The notes beneath the pieces were generated by a model. It saw only the letters and a program-made list of their open reading frames with translations. It was not told the DNA's origin and did no database searches. Positions 15,941 through 22,110 of a stretch of DNA of 22,110 nt are shown here, piece after piece (position 1 is the first letter of the stretch; each line of letters opens with the position of its first letter). Origin of the DNA: Candidatus Coatesiibacteriota bacterium (lineage in GTDB: Bacteria > RBG-13-66-14 > B26-G2). A program made the translations under genes and the position numbers. The DNA lies in contig QMNJ01000010.1 in the NCBI GenBank assembly GCA_003647715.1, positions 1 through 22,110 of the forward strand. The letters run 5' to 3'.

Positions 15941-16417
15941 TTATTTATACTCTGCAGAAGCACCAACCTCTTCTAACTTCTTTTTTATCTCCTCCGCTTC
16001 TTCTTTAGACACACCCTCTCTTATCACCTTCGGCTCTTTCTCTGCAGCATCTACTAAATCCTTCGCCTCTTTTAGACCAATATTCTTATCCTTGTTAACC
16101 TCTCTGACGACCTTTATGACCTTGACCTTACTCTGACCAACTGATGATAGAACCACATCAAACTCTGTCTTCTCCTCAGGTTTTGCCTCTGCCTCTGCTG
16201 GAGTAACACCTGGTGCAGTCGCAACCATAGCCGGCGCCTGAGCGCTAACACCAAACTCCTCCTCTAAATCCTTCACCAGTTCATATACTTCCATTATGCT
16301 CATTGACTTAATCGCCGTCAAAACATCGTCCTTTGACATGGTTTTCTTCTGAGTGCTGGTCACACTCTTCTTGGTCTTCTTTGTTGTCTTCTTCTTTTCT
16401 CCAGATGCCTTATCCAT
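15941..16417 (-). CDS. rplL: Ribosomal protein L7/L12, with Lys-rich N-terminal extension
   Basis: The C-terminal domain (from EKTEFDVVLSSVGQSKVKVIKVVRE) and the factor-binding helices (GLKEAKDLVDAAEKEPKVIREGVSKEEAEEIKKKLEEVGA) are standard. An Ala/Pro-rich hinge (about 84-105) precedes them, with the dimerisation domain at about 27-60. L7/L12 dimers on L10 recruit translation factors. At 158 residues it is about 30 longer than usual; the excess is a Lys/Thr/Ser-rich head of 26 residues before MSKDDVLTAIKSM. The start at 16417 is supported by a strong SD (GGGAGGA, plus-strand 16424-16430), and no SD precedes the internal Met. The head is thus probably translated. It follows rplJ by 54 bases. 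Confidence 0.95.
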   Translation of the reverse strand: MDKASGEKKKTTKKTKKSVTSTQKKTMSKDDVLTAIKSMSIMEVYELVKDLEEEFGVSAQAPAMVATAPGVTPAEAEAKPEEKTEFDVVLSSVGQSKVKVIKVVREVNKDKNIGLKEAKDLVDAAEKEPKVIREGVSKEEAEEIKKKLEEVGASAEYK

Positions 16418-16457
16418 AATATCTCCTCCCTAATTATGATATTAACATAACAATATC
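16418..16457 (-). promoter_or_regulatory. Three-arm leader with alternative pairing before rplL
   Basis: On the minus strand the order is GATATT (16452-16457), AATATC (16438-16443), the SD GGGAGGA (16424-16430), then GATATT again (16418-16423), next to the start codon. The middle arm can pair with either copy. Pairing with the second would place the SD in the loop beside the stem. Stems are only 6 bp and AT-rich, so this may be chance. Confidence 0.25.
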
Positions 16458-16471
16458 TTCCCACAAATACA

Positions 16472-17017
16472 CTAACCTCCCTCGCCCTTCTCCCTTACCT
16501 TAGCAACCTCATTCATCACCAATACTAATTTTTGAATGATACCCTTAAGCGACCATGCAAGCTGGCTAATAGGTGAAGACAAAATACTCACAAGTTTGCC
16601 ATATACTTCTTCACTTGAAGAAACCTTCCCTATATCCCTTAAAAAGTCAAGGTCAACCATTCTACCTGATATCATTCCACCCTTAAAACTCAAACTAATA
16701 TCCTCATCATCAAGGAACTCAACCAATTCCTTCGCAGCTACAAACGGGTCGTCAACAAATGCTATAGCAGTAGGTCTATCCTGAAAAACATCACACATCT
16801 GTTCGGATATCTCTGCCTTATCAAATGCAATCTTCGCTAATCTGTTCTTGACCACCTTGAATAACACACCAACCTTATGTAATCTTTTGCGAAGAACAGT
16901 CATTTCCTCTACGCTCAAGCCATGAAAATCTGTAACTATCAGACCCGATGCTGACTTGAGCCTATCCACCAGTTCCTCTATCAAGACCTCTTTATCTTTT
17001 CTCTTCAGTTTTGGCAT
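16472..17017 (-). CDS. rplJ: Ribosomal protein L10
   Basis: L10 anchors the L7/L12 dimers to the ribosome stalk base. The 181-residue product has the typical start (KDKEVLIEELVDRLKSASGLIVTDFHGLSVEEMTVLRKRLHKVGVLFKVVKNRLAKIAF), the Pro-Thr-Ala-Ile-Ala-Phe segment, and FKGGMISGR. The long C-terminal helix that carries L7/L12 dimers ends at KVREKGEGG. The ATG is 3 bases after the rplA stop, with AGGT-type SD in the end of rplA. That spacing excludes the usual L10 leader RNA, so any autoregulation by the L10-L12 complex would have to act elsewhere. Confidence 0.96.
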   Translation of the reverse strand: MPKLKRKDKEVLIEELVDRLKSASGLIVTDFHGLSVEEMTVLRKRLHKVGVLFKVVKNRLAKIAFDKAEISEQMCDVFQDRPTAIAFVDDPFVAAKELVEFLDDEDISLSFKGGMISGRMVDLDFLRDIGKVSSSEEVYGKLVSILSSPISQLAWSLKGIIQKLVLVMNEVAKVREKGEGG

Positions 17018-17020
17018 ATA

Positions 17021-17743
17021 CTAACCTACCGGAACGCCATGCAATAATCTATCCAATATGTCCTGTCTTGAGACCCTTATGCTGGGACCCATTGTGGATG
17101 ATATATATACTTTTTTTACATACTGACCCTTAGCCGATGCTGGTCTTTCCTTAATAACAGAACTCATAAATGTCAAAATATTCTCTACCAGTTGTTCCTC
17201 ACTAAAATCTATCTTACCTACAGGCGCATGAACAACAGACCCCTTATCCACCTTGTAGTCAACTTTTCCTGCAAGTATCTCCTTTATCGCTTTCTCCAGT
17301 TCAAATGTAACCGTGCCCGTCTTGGGTGACGGCATAAGACCCCTTGGACCGAGAATCTTACCAAGTTTCCCAACATCCTTCATCATATCCGGCGTTGAAA
17401 CCACTGCATCAAAATCCAGCCATCCACCCTTTATCTTCTCTATCAGCTCCTCTGCTCCAACATAATCAGCACCCGCTTCCTCAGCCTCCCTAACCTTTTC
17501 ACCCTTAGCAAAGACCAACACCCTCATCTTCTTTCCAGTTCCGTGGGGAAGCACAATAGACCCCCTCACCATCTGGTCGCTCTTTCTTGGGTCTATCCCG
17601 AGTTTTACCGCAATCTCTACGGTCTCAACAAATTTGGCACTACCCATCTCCTTAAGACGCCTTACCGCCTCATCAAGAGGATACTCCTTCCCTCTCTCCC
17701 TCTTCTCCTCTACACCTCTGTATCTCTTTCCTCTCTTAACCAT
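17021..17743 (-). CDS. rplA: Ribosomal protein L1
   Basis: The 240-residue length and sequence are typical of bacterial L1: MVKRGKRYRG start, then AKFVETVEIAVKLGIDPRKSDQMVRGSIVLPHGTGK, the DAVVSTPDMMKDVGKLGKILGPRGLMPSPKTGTVT signature, and YVKKVYISSTMGPSIRV near the end. L1 binds 23S rRNA at the stalk near the E site and commonly represses its own L11-L1 operon by binding an rRNA-like leader. The start is 22 bases after the rplK stop, with GAGG upstream. It is transcribed with rplK and rplJ. Confidence 0.97.
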   Translation of the reverse strand: MVKRGKRYRGVEEKRERGKEYPLDEAVRRLKEMGSAKFVETVEIAVKLGIDPRKSDQMVRGSIVLPHGTGKKMRVLVFAKGEKVREAEEAGADYVGAEELIEKIKGGWLDFDAVVSTPDMMKDVGKLGKILGPRGLMPSPKTGTVTFELEKAIKEILAGKVDYKVDKGSVVHAPVGKIDFSEEQLVENILTFMSSVIKERPASAKGQYVKKVYISSTMGPSIRVSRQDILDRLLHGVPVG

Positions 17744-17765
17744 CCCTTAATACCTCAATCTATAA

Positions 17766-18191
17766 TCAATCCTCCACCAAAATGCCCATGCTCCGTGCTG
17801 TTCCCTCTATTATTTTAACTGCCGATTCAAGGTCGGTGGTGTTCAAATCCTCCATCTTGGTCTTGGCAATCTCCTCTACCTTCTTCCGCGAGATTGACCC
17901 AACCTTCTGCCGTTTTGGTTCTGGAGATGCCTTGGCAAGATTTAGTGCTCTCTTCAAAAGAATAGAAGCCGGGGGTGTCTTGAGCACAAAATCAAATGAC
18001 CTATCTTGATAGACAGTGATTATAACCGGAATAATCAAACCCTCCTTATCCTCGGTCTGCTTATTAAACGCCTTACAGAACTCCATACCATTTATACCCC
18101 AGGGACCAAGTGCAGGTCCTACGGGTGGGGCAAGGGTAGCCTGACCAGCAGGTATGTGAAGCTTAATCTTTCCTAATATCTTCTTTGCCAT
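17766..18191 (-). CDS. rplK: Ribosomal protein L11
   Basis: L11 sits at the GTPase-associated centre of 23S rRNA. The 141-residue product has the proline-bearing N-terminal domain (IPAGQATLAPPVGPALGPWGINGMEFCKAFN), including the two prolines of the thiostrepton site, and the RNA-binding C-terminal domain (KTPPASILLKRALNLAKASPEPKRQKVGSISRKKVEEIA, ending DLNTTDLESAVKIIEGTARSMGI). The GPWGING spelling differs from the common GQ.GVNIM. The start is ATG at 18191; SD is weak (AGGG about 15 bases upstream). It is the first gene after the promoter at 18239-18267. Confidence 0.97.
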   Translation of the reverse strand: MAKKILGKIKLHIPAGQATLAPPVGPALGPWGINGMEFCKAFNKQTEDKEGLIIPVIITVYQDRSFDFVLKTPPASILLKRALNLAKASPEPKRQKVGSISRKKVEEIAKTKMEDLNTTDLESAVKIIEGTARSMGILVED

Positions 18192-18212
18192 AATACAAAT
18201 TAAACCCTAAAT

Positions 18213-18227
18213 TGGAGTTTTACTCCA
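18213..18227 (-). promoter_or_regulatory. Hairpin at the 5' end of the rplK leader
   Basis: TGGAGT and ACTCCA pair around a 3-base loop. It would form about 5 bases from the predicted start of the rplK message, about 20 bases before the ATG. A 5'-end stem of this kind may stabilise the message. It might also be part of an L1 control site, but it is too short to say. Confidence 0.45.
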
Positions 18228-18238
18228 TTAAATTTCAC

Positions 18239-18267
18239 ATTATATTTTAATTCGCATATAAAATCAA
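18239..18267 (-). promoter_or_regulatory. Promoter of the rplKAJL-rpoB operon
   Basis: On the minus strand -35 TTGATT (18262-18267), 17-base spacer, perfect -10 TATAAT (18239-18244). The predicted start near 18232 gives a leader of about 40 bases. It lies in the 115-base nusG-rplK gap, so rplK can be transcribed independently of nusG. Confidence 0.75.
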
Positions 18268-18306
18268 CAGGTTTTCACCATTTTTCTTTCTATTAAGGTA
18301 AAAAAA

Positions 18307-18843
18307 CTATACTTTCTCTATCAATGGTATATCTAATTCAAGCGGTGTAGAGCGTTCAAATACAGTTACAATAACCTTTACTTTCCCTCTTTCAGGGAAT
18401 ATCTCATCAACAACCCCTGAAAACCCACTGAAAGGACCTCCAATTACAACTACCGGGTCACCTTTCTCAAATGGTATCTCCTCTCTGGGCGCTACGGCAC
18501 CCTCCCTCAGCCGCGACATCATTTCCTCAACTTCTCTTGAACTAAGTGCCTGTGGTCTATTCCTAGCAGTTCCTATAAATCCGGTTACCCCAGTAGTTCT
18601 TCGCACCAGCGTCCAGCTCTCATCAGTGAGCTTGAATTTTATAAACACATACCCTGGATAAAGAACCTTCTTCTTAATGACCGTCTTCCCCTTCTTCCTC
18701 ACCGATATGTCCTCAGTTGGCACCAATATCTCTTCAAAAAGGTGTTCTAACCCCTTTTTCTCTGCCATTCTTCTGATAGCATGAGCAACCTTCATTTCCT
18801 GACCGGTGAGGGTATGTATCACATACCAGTTGTTTTCACTCAT
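18307..18843 (-). CDS. nusG: Transcription antitermination factor NusG
   Basis: NusG binds RNA polymerase and couples it to Rho or to the ribosome. The 178-residue length is usual. The NGN domain starts NNWYVIHTLTGQEMKVAHAI and includes KKKVLYPGYVFIKF and the TGVTGFIG loop; the C-terminal KOW domain has PFEKGDPVVVIGGPFSGFSGVVDEI, then FERSTPLELDI. It is 2 bases from the secE stop, with a GGTAG SD overlapping the end of secE. Its target RpoB is encoded in the same cluster. Confidence 0.97.
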   Translation of the reverse strand: MSENNWYVIHTLTGQEMKVAHAIRRMAEKKGLEHLFEEILVPTEDISVRKKGKTVIKKKVLYPGYVFIKFKLTDESWTLVRRTTGVTGFIGTARNRPQALSSREVEEMMSRLREGAVAPREEIPFEKGDPVVVIGGPFSGFSGVVDEIFPERGKVKVIVTVFERSTPLELDIPLIEKV

Positions 18844-18845
18844 GG

Positions 18846-19034
18846 TTATCTACCTACAATGAAGAACAGAACCTTCTCCAGAAAAAGGTCAAATACACCA
18901 ACAATAACTGCAAAGAACAAACTGGTAATTATCACCACGATGGTTGAACCTAAAACCTCGTGATAAGAAGGCCAGGTCACCTTCTTCATCTCCACAACAA
19001 CTTCTCTAAAAAACTTCTTTATTCTCCCAATCAT
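18846..19034 (-). CDS. secE: Preprotein translocase subunit SecE
   Basis: SecE is the small clamp subunit of the SecYEG channel. The 62-residue product has the bacterial single-span form: basic start MIGRIKKFFREVVVEMKKVTWPS, whose KKVTWPS is the SecE signature, then one membrane helix (STIVVIITSLFFAVIVGVFDLFL). The ATG at 19034 is chosen because the longer frame, from 19103, would run through the tRNA-Trp gene. No clear SD precedes it. It begins 11 bases after the end of tRNA-Trp, the classical neighbour order trpT-secE-nusG. Confidence 0.95.
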   Translation of the reverse strand: MIGRIKKFFREVVVEMKKVTWPSYHEVLGSTIVVIITSLFFAVIVGVFDLFLEKVLFFIVGR

Positions 19035-19045
19035 AATAATCACAG

Positions 19046-19119
19046 CAGGGCAGGAGGGATTCGAACCCCCGACCACCGGTTTTGGAGACCGGTGCTCTGC
19101 CAAACTGAGCTACTGCCCT
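19046..19119 (-). tRNA. tRNA-Trp (anticodon CCA)
   Basis: A 74-base cloverleaf: acceptor AGGGCAG/CUGCCCU, D-arm GCUC/GAGC, anticodon stem CCGGU/ACCGG with loop CUCCAAA giving anticodon CCA, T-arm with GGUUCGAAUCC, discriminator G. No CCA end is encoded. It lies between rpmG (8 bases) and secE (11 bases), so it must be cut out of a messenger transcript. Confidence 0.96.
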
Positions 19120-19127
19120 ATAACATC

Positions 19128-19277
19128 TCACTTTATCTCCCTATGAACCGTATGTTTTCTACAGAAAGGGCAGAACTTCTTAAACTCCAGCTTATCGTTA
19201 CTGGCTCGCTTGTTCTTGGTGGTAGTATAGTTTCTTGACTTACAATCAGTGCAAGCCAATGTCACAATTTCACGCAT
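19128..19277 (-). CDS. rpmG: Ribosomal protein L33, zinc-binding type
   Basis: A 49-residue gene easily overlooked for its size. It reads MREIVTLACTDCKSRNYTTT, then KNKR, DKLEFKKFCPFCRKHTVHREIK. Two CxxC pairs (CTDC, CPFC) mark the zinc-binding C+ form of L33. The start ATG at 19277 has a GAGGGG-type SD about 7 bases upstream. It lies between tuf (11 bases) and tRNA-Trp (8 bases), the usual place in the tuf-rpmG-trpT-secE-nusG order. Confidence 0.96.
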   Translation of the reverse strand: MREIVTLACTDCKSRNYTTTKNKRASNDKLEFKKFCPFCRKHTVHREIK

Positions 19278-19288
19278 ATATTACCCCT

Positions 19289-20485
19289 CTACTCAATTAT
19301 CTCGGTGACTACCCCTGCACCAACAGTTCTGCCACCCTCTCTGATAGCAAATCTGAGCTCCTTTTCCATCGCAATGGGAGTTATCAGCTCCACGGTTAGG
19401 GTAACATTGTCACCGGGCATAACCATTTCAACTCCCTCAGGGAGGTGAACACTACCGGTAACATCGGTAGTCCTAAAGTAGAACTGTGGACGATAACCCT
19501 CAAAGAATGGAGTATGTCGTCCACCCTCCTCTTTCTTCAATACATAGACCTCACACTTGAACTTGGTATGCGGTGTAATGCTACCCGGTGCTGCAATAAC
19601 CTGACCTCTTCTTAACTCCTCTTTCTCAACACCTCTCAAGAGAAGTCCGATGTTATCTCCTGCCTGTCCATCGTCCAGAATCTTTCTGAACATCTCTACC
19701 CCGGTTACCACGGTCTTCCTAACCTTGTCGCTCAGACCAACTATCTCTACTTCATCTCCAACCTTAACCCTTCCTCTATCTACCCTTCCTGTTCCTACGG
19801 TGCCTCTACCAGTGATAGAAAAGACATCCTCTACAGGCATTAAGAATGGTTTATCTATATCTCTCTCTGGAATGGGGATATATTCATCAAGGGCTTTCAA
19901 TAGTTCGTGTATGCACTTCGTCTCTTCGGCATCCCACTCACCGCTCTGCATAGCGAGTAGAGCACTACCCTTTATAACTGGCACACTATCTCCAGGGAAA
20001 CCATACTCCGTGAGGAGGTCTCTGGTCTCCATCTCCGCGACCTCAATCAGTTCAGGGTCATCAACCATATCTGTCTTATTAAGGAACACAATAATGGCTG
20101 GAACATTAACCTGCCTGGCGAGTAGAACATGTTCGTAGGTCTGTGGTTGTGGACCATCTGCTGCGCTTACAACAAGTATAGAACCATCCATCTGAGCTGC
20201 ACCTGTAATCATATTTTTAATGTAGTCGTGATGACCAGGGCAGTCAATGTGAGCATAGTGCCTGTTCTCTGTCTCATACTCAGCATGGAAAGTAGCAATA
20301 GTGATACCCCTCGCCTTCTCTTCTGGTGCCTTGTCAATGTCATCAAACTCTAAGGGCTGTGCCAATCCCTTATGAGATAGCACTTTGGTAATAGCACTTG
20401 TTAGAGTTGTCTTACCATGGTCAACATGACCGATAGTTCCCACATTAATGTGGGGTTTCTTCCTCTCAAATTTCTCTTTTGCCAT
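19289..20485 (-). CDS. tuf: Elongation factor Tu
   Basis: EF-Tu carries aminoacyl-tRNA to the ribosome. The 398-residue product has the P-loop GHVDHGKT (19-26), switch I ARGITIATFHAEYET, switch II DCPGHHDYIKNM with catalytic His85, NKTD, and GSALLA. Domains 2 and 3 follow as usual (GRGTVGTGRVDRG; PFFEGYRPQFYFRTTDVTG). Odd residues: His86 directly after the catalytic His, where most bacteria have Ala, and Tyr in place of Arg in the PQTREH segment (PQTYEH). The start has a strong AGGAGG SD at 7-base spacing. It follows tRNA-Thr. fusA and rpsG-rpsL are not adjacent in this window. Confidence 0.98.
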   Translation of the reverse strand: MAKEKFERKKPHINVGTIGHVDHGKTTLTSAITKVLSHKGLAQPLEFDDIDKAPEEKARGITIATFHAEYETENRHYAHIDCPGHHDYIKNMITGAAQMDGSILVVSAADGPQPQTYEHVLLARQVNVPAIIVFLNKTDMVDDPELIEVAEMETRDLLTEYGFPGDSVPVIKGSALLAMQSGEWDAEETKCIHELLKALDEYIPIPERDIDKPFLMPVEDVFSITGRGTVGTGRVDRGRVKVGDEVEIVGLSDKVRKTVVTGVEMFRKILDDGQAGDNIGLLLRGVEKEELRRGQVIAAPGSITPHTKFKCEVYVLKKEEGGRHTPFFEGYRPQFYFRTTDVTGSVHLPEGVEMVMPGDNVTLTVELITPIAMEKELRFAIREGGRTVGAGVVTEIIE

Positions 20486-20530
20486 AAGAGAACCTCCTAT
20501 AAAAAATAATCAAGAACATTTTTAACAACT

Positions 20531-20559
20531 AATATAACAAAGTATAATAGATAAAACAA
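20531..20559 (-). promoter_or_regulatory. Weak candidate promoter for tuf
   Basis: On the minus strand TTGTTT (20554-20559), 17-base spacer, TATATT (20531-20536). It lies in the tRNA-Thr-tuf gap of 83 bases. Tuf may simply be read from the stronger promoter before tRNA-Thr; this site is uncertain because the gap is AT-rich. Confidence 0.3.
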
Positions 20560-20568
20560 TATAAAAAC

Positions 20569-20641
20569 AGCCCACGACCAGATTCGAACTGGTGACCGCC
20601 TGCTTACCATGCAGGTGCTCTACCGACTGAGCTACATGGGC
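20569..20641 (-). tRNA. tRNA-Thr (anticodon GGU)
   Basis: A 73-base cloverleaf: acceptor GCCCAUG/CGUGGGC with one G-U pair, D-arm GCUC/GAGC, anticodon stem CCUGC/GCAGG with loop AUGGUAA giving anticodon GGU, T-arm with AGUUCGAAUCU, discriminator U. No CCA end is encoded. It heads the tuf cluster, as thrT does upstream of tufB in E. coli. Confidence 0.95.
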
Positions 20642-20654
20642 ACCTGTTAAACTA

Positions 20655-20683
20655 TTTCTATCAAACATAATTAAATATGTCAA
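20655..20683 (-). promoter_or_regulatory. Promoter of tRNA-Thr and the tuf cluster
   Basis: On the minus strand a perfect -35 TTGACA (20678-20683), 17-base spacer, -10 TAGAAA (20655-20660), with TG one base before the -10 (extended -10). The predicted start is near 20648, about 7 bases before the tRNA 5' end. Confidence 0.72.
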
Positions 20684-20742
20684 GAGCAATAAATCAATAC
20701 ACCATCTATTTATCTTAATATCAACCCAACAAATTCTAACTC

Positions 20743-20769
20743 TTGATTAAAACCATACTCATATATTAA
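20743..20769 (+). promoter_or_regulatory. Weak candidate promoter for hisS
   Basis: TTGATT (20743-20748) and TATTAA (20764-20769) with a short 15-base spacer. The start of transcription would fall within about 7 bases of the ATG at 20782. No SD is seen before that ATG. Low certainty, but consistent with a leaderless message. Confidence 0.3.
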
Positions 20770-20781
20770 CCTTTCACCATA

Positions 20782-22083
20782 ATGACTGGTAGAATAGAAC
20801 CACGATTATTGAAGGGATTCAGAGATATTGACCCAACTGCTATGGAAAGAAGGGTTTATATCCTCAACAAGATTGAGAAAGTATTTCGGCTCCACTCATT
20901 TGCACCCCTGTTCACACCAACCCTTGAATACCTTGACATACTTAAGGGCAAGATGGGCGAGGAAGCAGACAAACTGCTCTTCTCTTTTACTGATATCGGT
21001 GGGCGTGAGGTTGGACTTCGTTATGAATTCACAATCTCGCTTGCCAGATATGTAGCAATGAATCCAAATATCAGATTCCCATTTAAAAGATACCAGATTG
21101 GCTCGGTGTTCAGAGCAGAAAAGCCACAGAAAGGCAGGTTCAGGGAGTTTACCCAGTGTGATTTTGACATAGTGGGGTCTTCATCCCCAATCGCAGACGC
21201 AGAGATAATCTCCGTTATGTATGATGTCCTCAATGAACTCTGTATAAGTGAATTTAAAATTCTTATGAATGACCGTCGTCTTCTATTCTCAATTCTGGAG
21301 AAACTCGGCGTTATGAAAGATATGCTCCTTAAGGCAAGTAGATTACTTGATAAGATAGATAGAGTTGGAAAAGAAGGAGTAATAAAGCTTTTGGAAGAAC
21401 ATAAATTATTGAATGAAAGCATCAAGAAGTTCATAGAGATGTCAGAACCAACCACCGCTTATAGAGATGTGATGGAAGAGTTTTCAAAGATGATTGACAT
21501 TACAAAAGAGGTAGAAGAATTCACAGAACTGATGATGACAGTCAACCAGATGACAGGCAATGACAAACGCATTGTATATTCACCTGCCTTGGCAAGGGGT
21601 CTTGACTATTATACTGGACCGGTATTTGAGGTCGTGGTTGAAGGAGTGGGTCTGGGTTCAATAGCCGGCGGTGGAAGATACGACAATATGATAGGCATCT
21701 TCTCGGGTAGAGACATTCCCGCCACTGGCTCATCCTTCGGGCTTGACCGACTGGAAGAAGTATTAGAGAAGAAAAACCTGTTCCCATCTGAACTGGGCAG
21801 ACCATACTGCCTTGTTACCATATTTGGTGATGAGACCGTAAAATACTCGCTTGATTTCTACAGACAATTACATAAGGAGAAGATACCAGCAGAGATATAC
21901 CTGAAGCCGAAGAACATCGGAAAGCAGATTGGCTATGCGGACTCAAGGGGCTTCAGATATACAGTCATTATTGGACCCGAAGAGGCAGGTGCAGATAAAG
22001 TGAAAGTTAAGGATATGAGGACTGGTGAAGAAAAGGTCTTGGATAAAGATGGGGCGATAGAGTTTTTAAAGGAAGGTCTATAA
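20782..22083 (+). CDS. hisS: Histidyl-tRNA synthetase, archaeal/eukaryotic-like type
   Basis: HisRS charges tRNA-His. The 433-residue class II enzyme has the start LKGFRDIDP, motif 2 FRAEKPQKGRFREFTQCDFDIVG, the His-specific loop ALARGLDYYTGPVFE (around 272-286), and motif 3 GSSFGLDRLEEV. An anticodon-binding domain follows from GRPYCLVTIFG. Motif 2 REFTQCDFDI and the following MNDRRLL match archaeal/eukaryotic HisRS (human REFYQCDFDI, VNDRR). E. coli instead has RQFHQLGCEVFG and LNSIG. The start is ATG at 20782, without SD. It diverges from tRNA-Thr and stands alone in view. A tRNA-His and its G-1 handling are not visible here. Confidence 0.95.
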   Translation: MTGRIEPRLLKGFRDIDPTAMERRVYILNKIEKVFRLHSFAPLFTPTLEYLDILKGKMGEEADKLLFSFTDIGGREVGLRYEFTISLARYVAMNPNIRFPFKRYQIGSVFRAEKPQKGRFREFTQCDFDIVGSSSPIADAEIISVMYDVLNELCISEFKILMNDRRLLFSILEKLGVMKDMLLKASRLLDKIDRVGKEGVIKLLEEHKLLNESIKKFIEMSEPTTAYRDVMEEFSKMIDITKEVEEFTELMMTVNQMTGNDKRIVYSPALARGLDYYTGPVFEVVVEGVGLGSIAGGGRYDNMIGIFSGRDIPATGSSFGLDRLEEVLEKKNLFPSELGRPYCLVTIFGDETVKYSLDFYRQLHKEKIPAEIYLKPKNIGKQIGYADSRGFRYTVIIGPEEAGADKVKVKDMRTGEEKVLDKDGAIEFLKEGL

Positions 22084-22110
22084 GTTTTATTAATTATTTG
22101 TCTCTTATGC

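Noticed and set aside
19035..19103. N-terminal extension of SecE
   Set aside because: It would be encoded by the tRNA-Trp gene; family length and the KKVTWPS-type start favour 19034.
1..22110. Chimeric contig joining archaeal and bacterial DNA
   Set aside because: GatE shares a tight operon with bacterial HemW, base composition looks even, and HisRS of this subtype also occurs in bacteria. I cannot exclude it without reads.
1..22110. CRISPR arrays, insertion sequences, prophage or toxin-antitoxin pairs
   Set aside because: No regularly spaced repeats, transposase or integrase motifs, or phage proteins were seen on either strand.

Overview
The window looks like a chromosomal piece of an AT-rich bacterium. 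The transcription and translation core is bacterial: RpoB, NusG, SecE, EF-Tu, and L11, L1, L10, L7/L12 and zinc-type L33. Exported or lipoprotein-like proteins and sigma70-type promoters are also present. Two translation genes have archaeal or eukaryotic affinity: a GatE-type amidotransferase subunit and a HisRS whose motif 2 is of the archaeal/eukaryotic type. All three tRNA genes lack an encoded CCA end. I would guess a deep-branching, uncultured, probably anaerobic bacterium. The phylum cannot be fixed from the sequence alone.

Region 1 (1-4762, plus strand) is a tight operon. It holds a membrane-anchored protein cut by the left edge, HemW, an exported protein, and GatE. Region 2 (4811-6999) starts with a small unknown gene on the minus strand. 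Opposite it runs a well-marked operon: an extended -10 promoter with a 20-bp perfect palindrome over the expected start point, then a DUF134 DNA-binding/zinc-ribbon protein, a DUF5320-like coiled-coil protein and a NifX/NifB-type protein, followed by RidA. Region 3 (7000-10891, plus) has a GalT-like nucleotidylyltransferase overlapping glycogen synthase by 4 bp, then a PATAN/DUF4388 protein with its own promoter.

Region 4 (10969-20641, minus strand) reads from right to left: tRNA-Thr, tuf, rpmG, tRNA-Trp, secE, nusG, a promoter, rplK, rplA, rplJ, rplL, rpoB, tRNA-Val and a lipoprotein. This is the standard bacterial order, except that rpoC does not follow rpoB. Region 5 (20782-22083, plus) is hisS.

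The two most notable points are GatE, normally regarded as archaeal, inside a bacterial operon, and the split of rpoB from rpoC. The GalT-like/GlgA pair also deserves a look, because its second CxxC suggests an ADP-glucose-related enzyme. Several genes start only a few bases after a promoter and have no Shine-Dalgarno sequence, while others have a perfect one, so leaderless and SD-led starts may coexist. No CRISPR array, insertion sequence or phage gene was seen. There is no gene-free stretch over 300 bases; the longest is 7000-7210.
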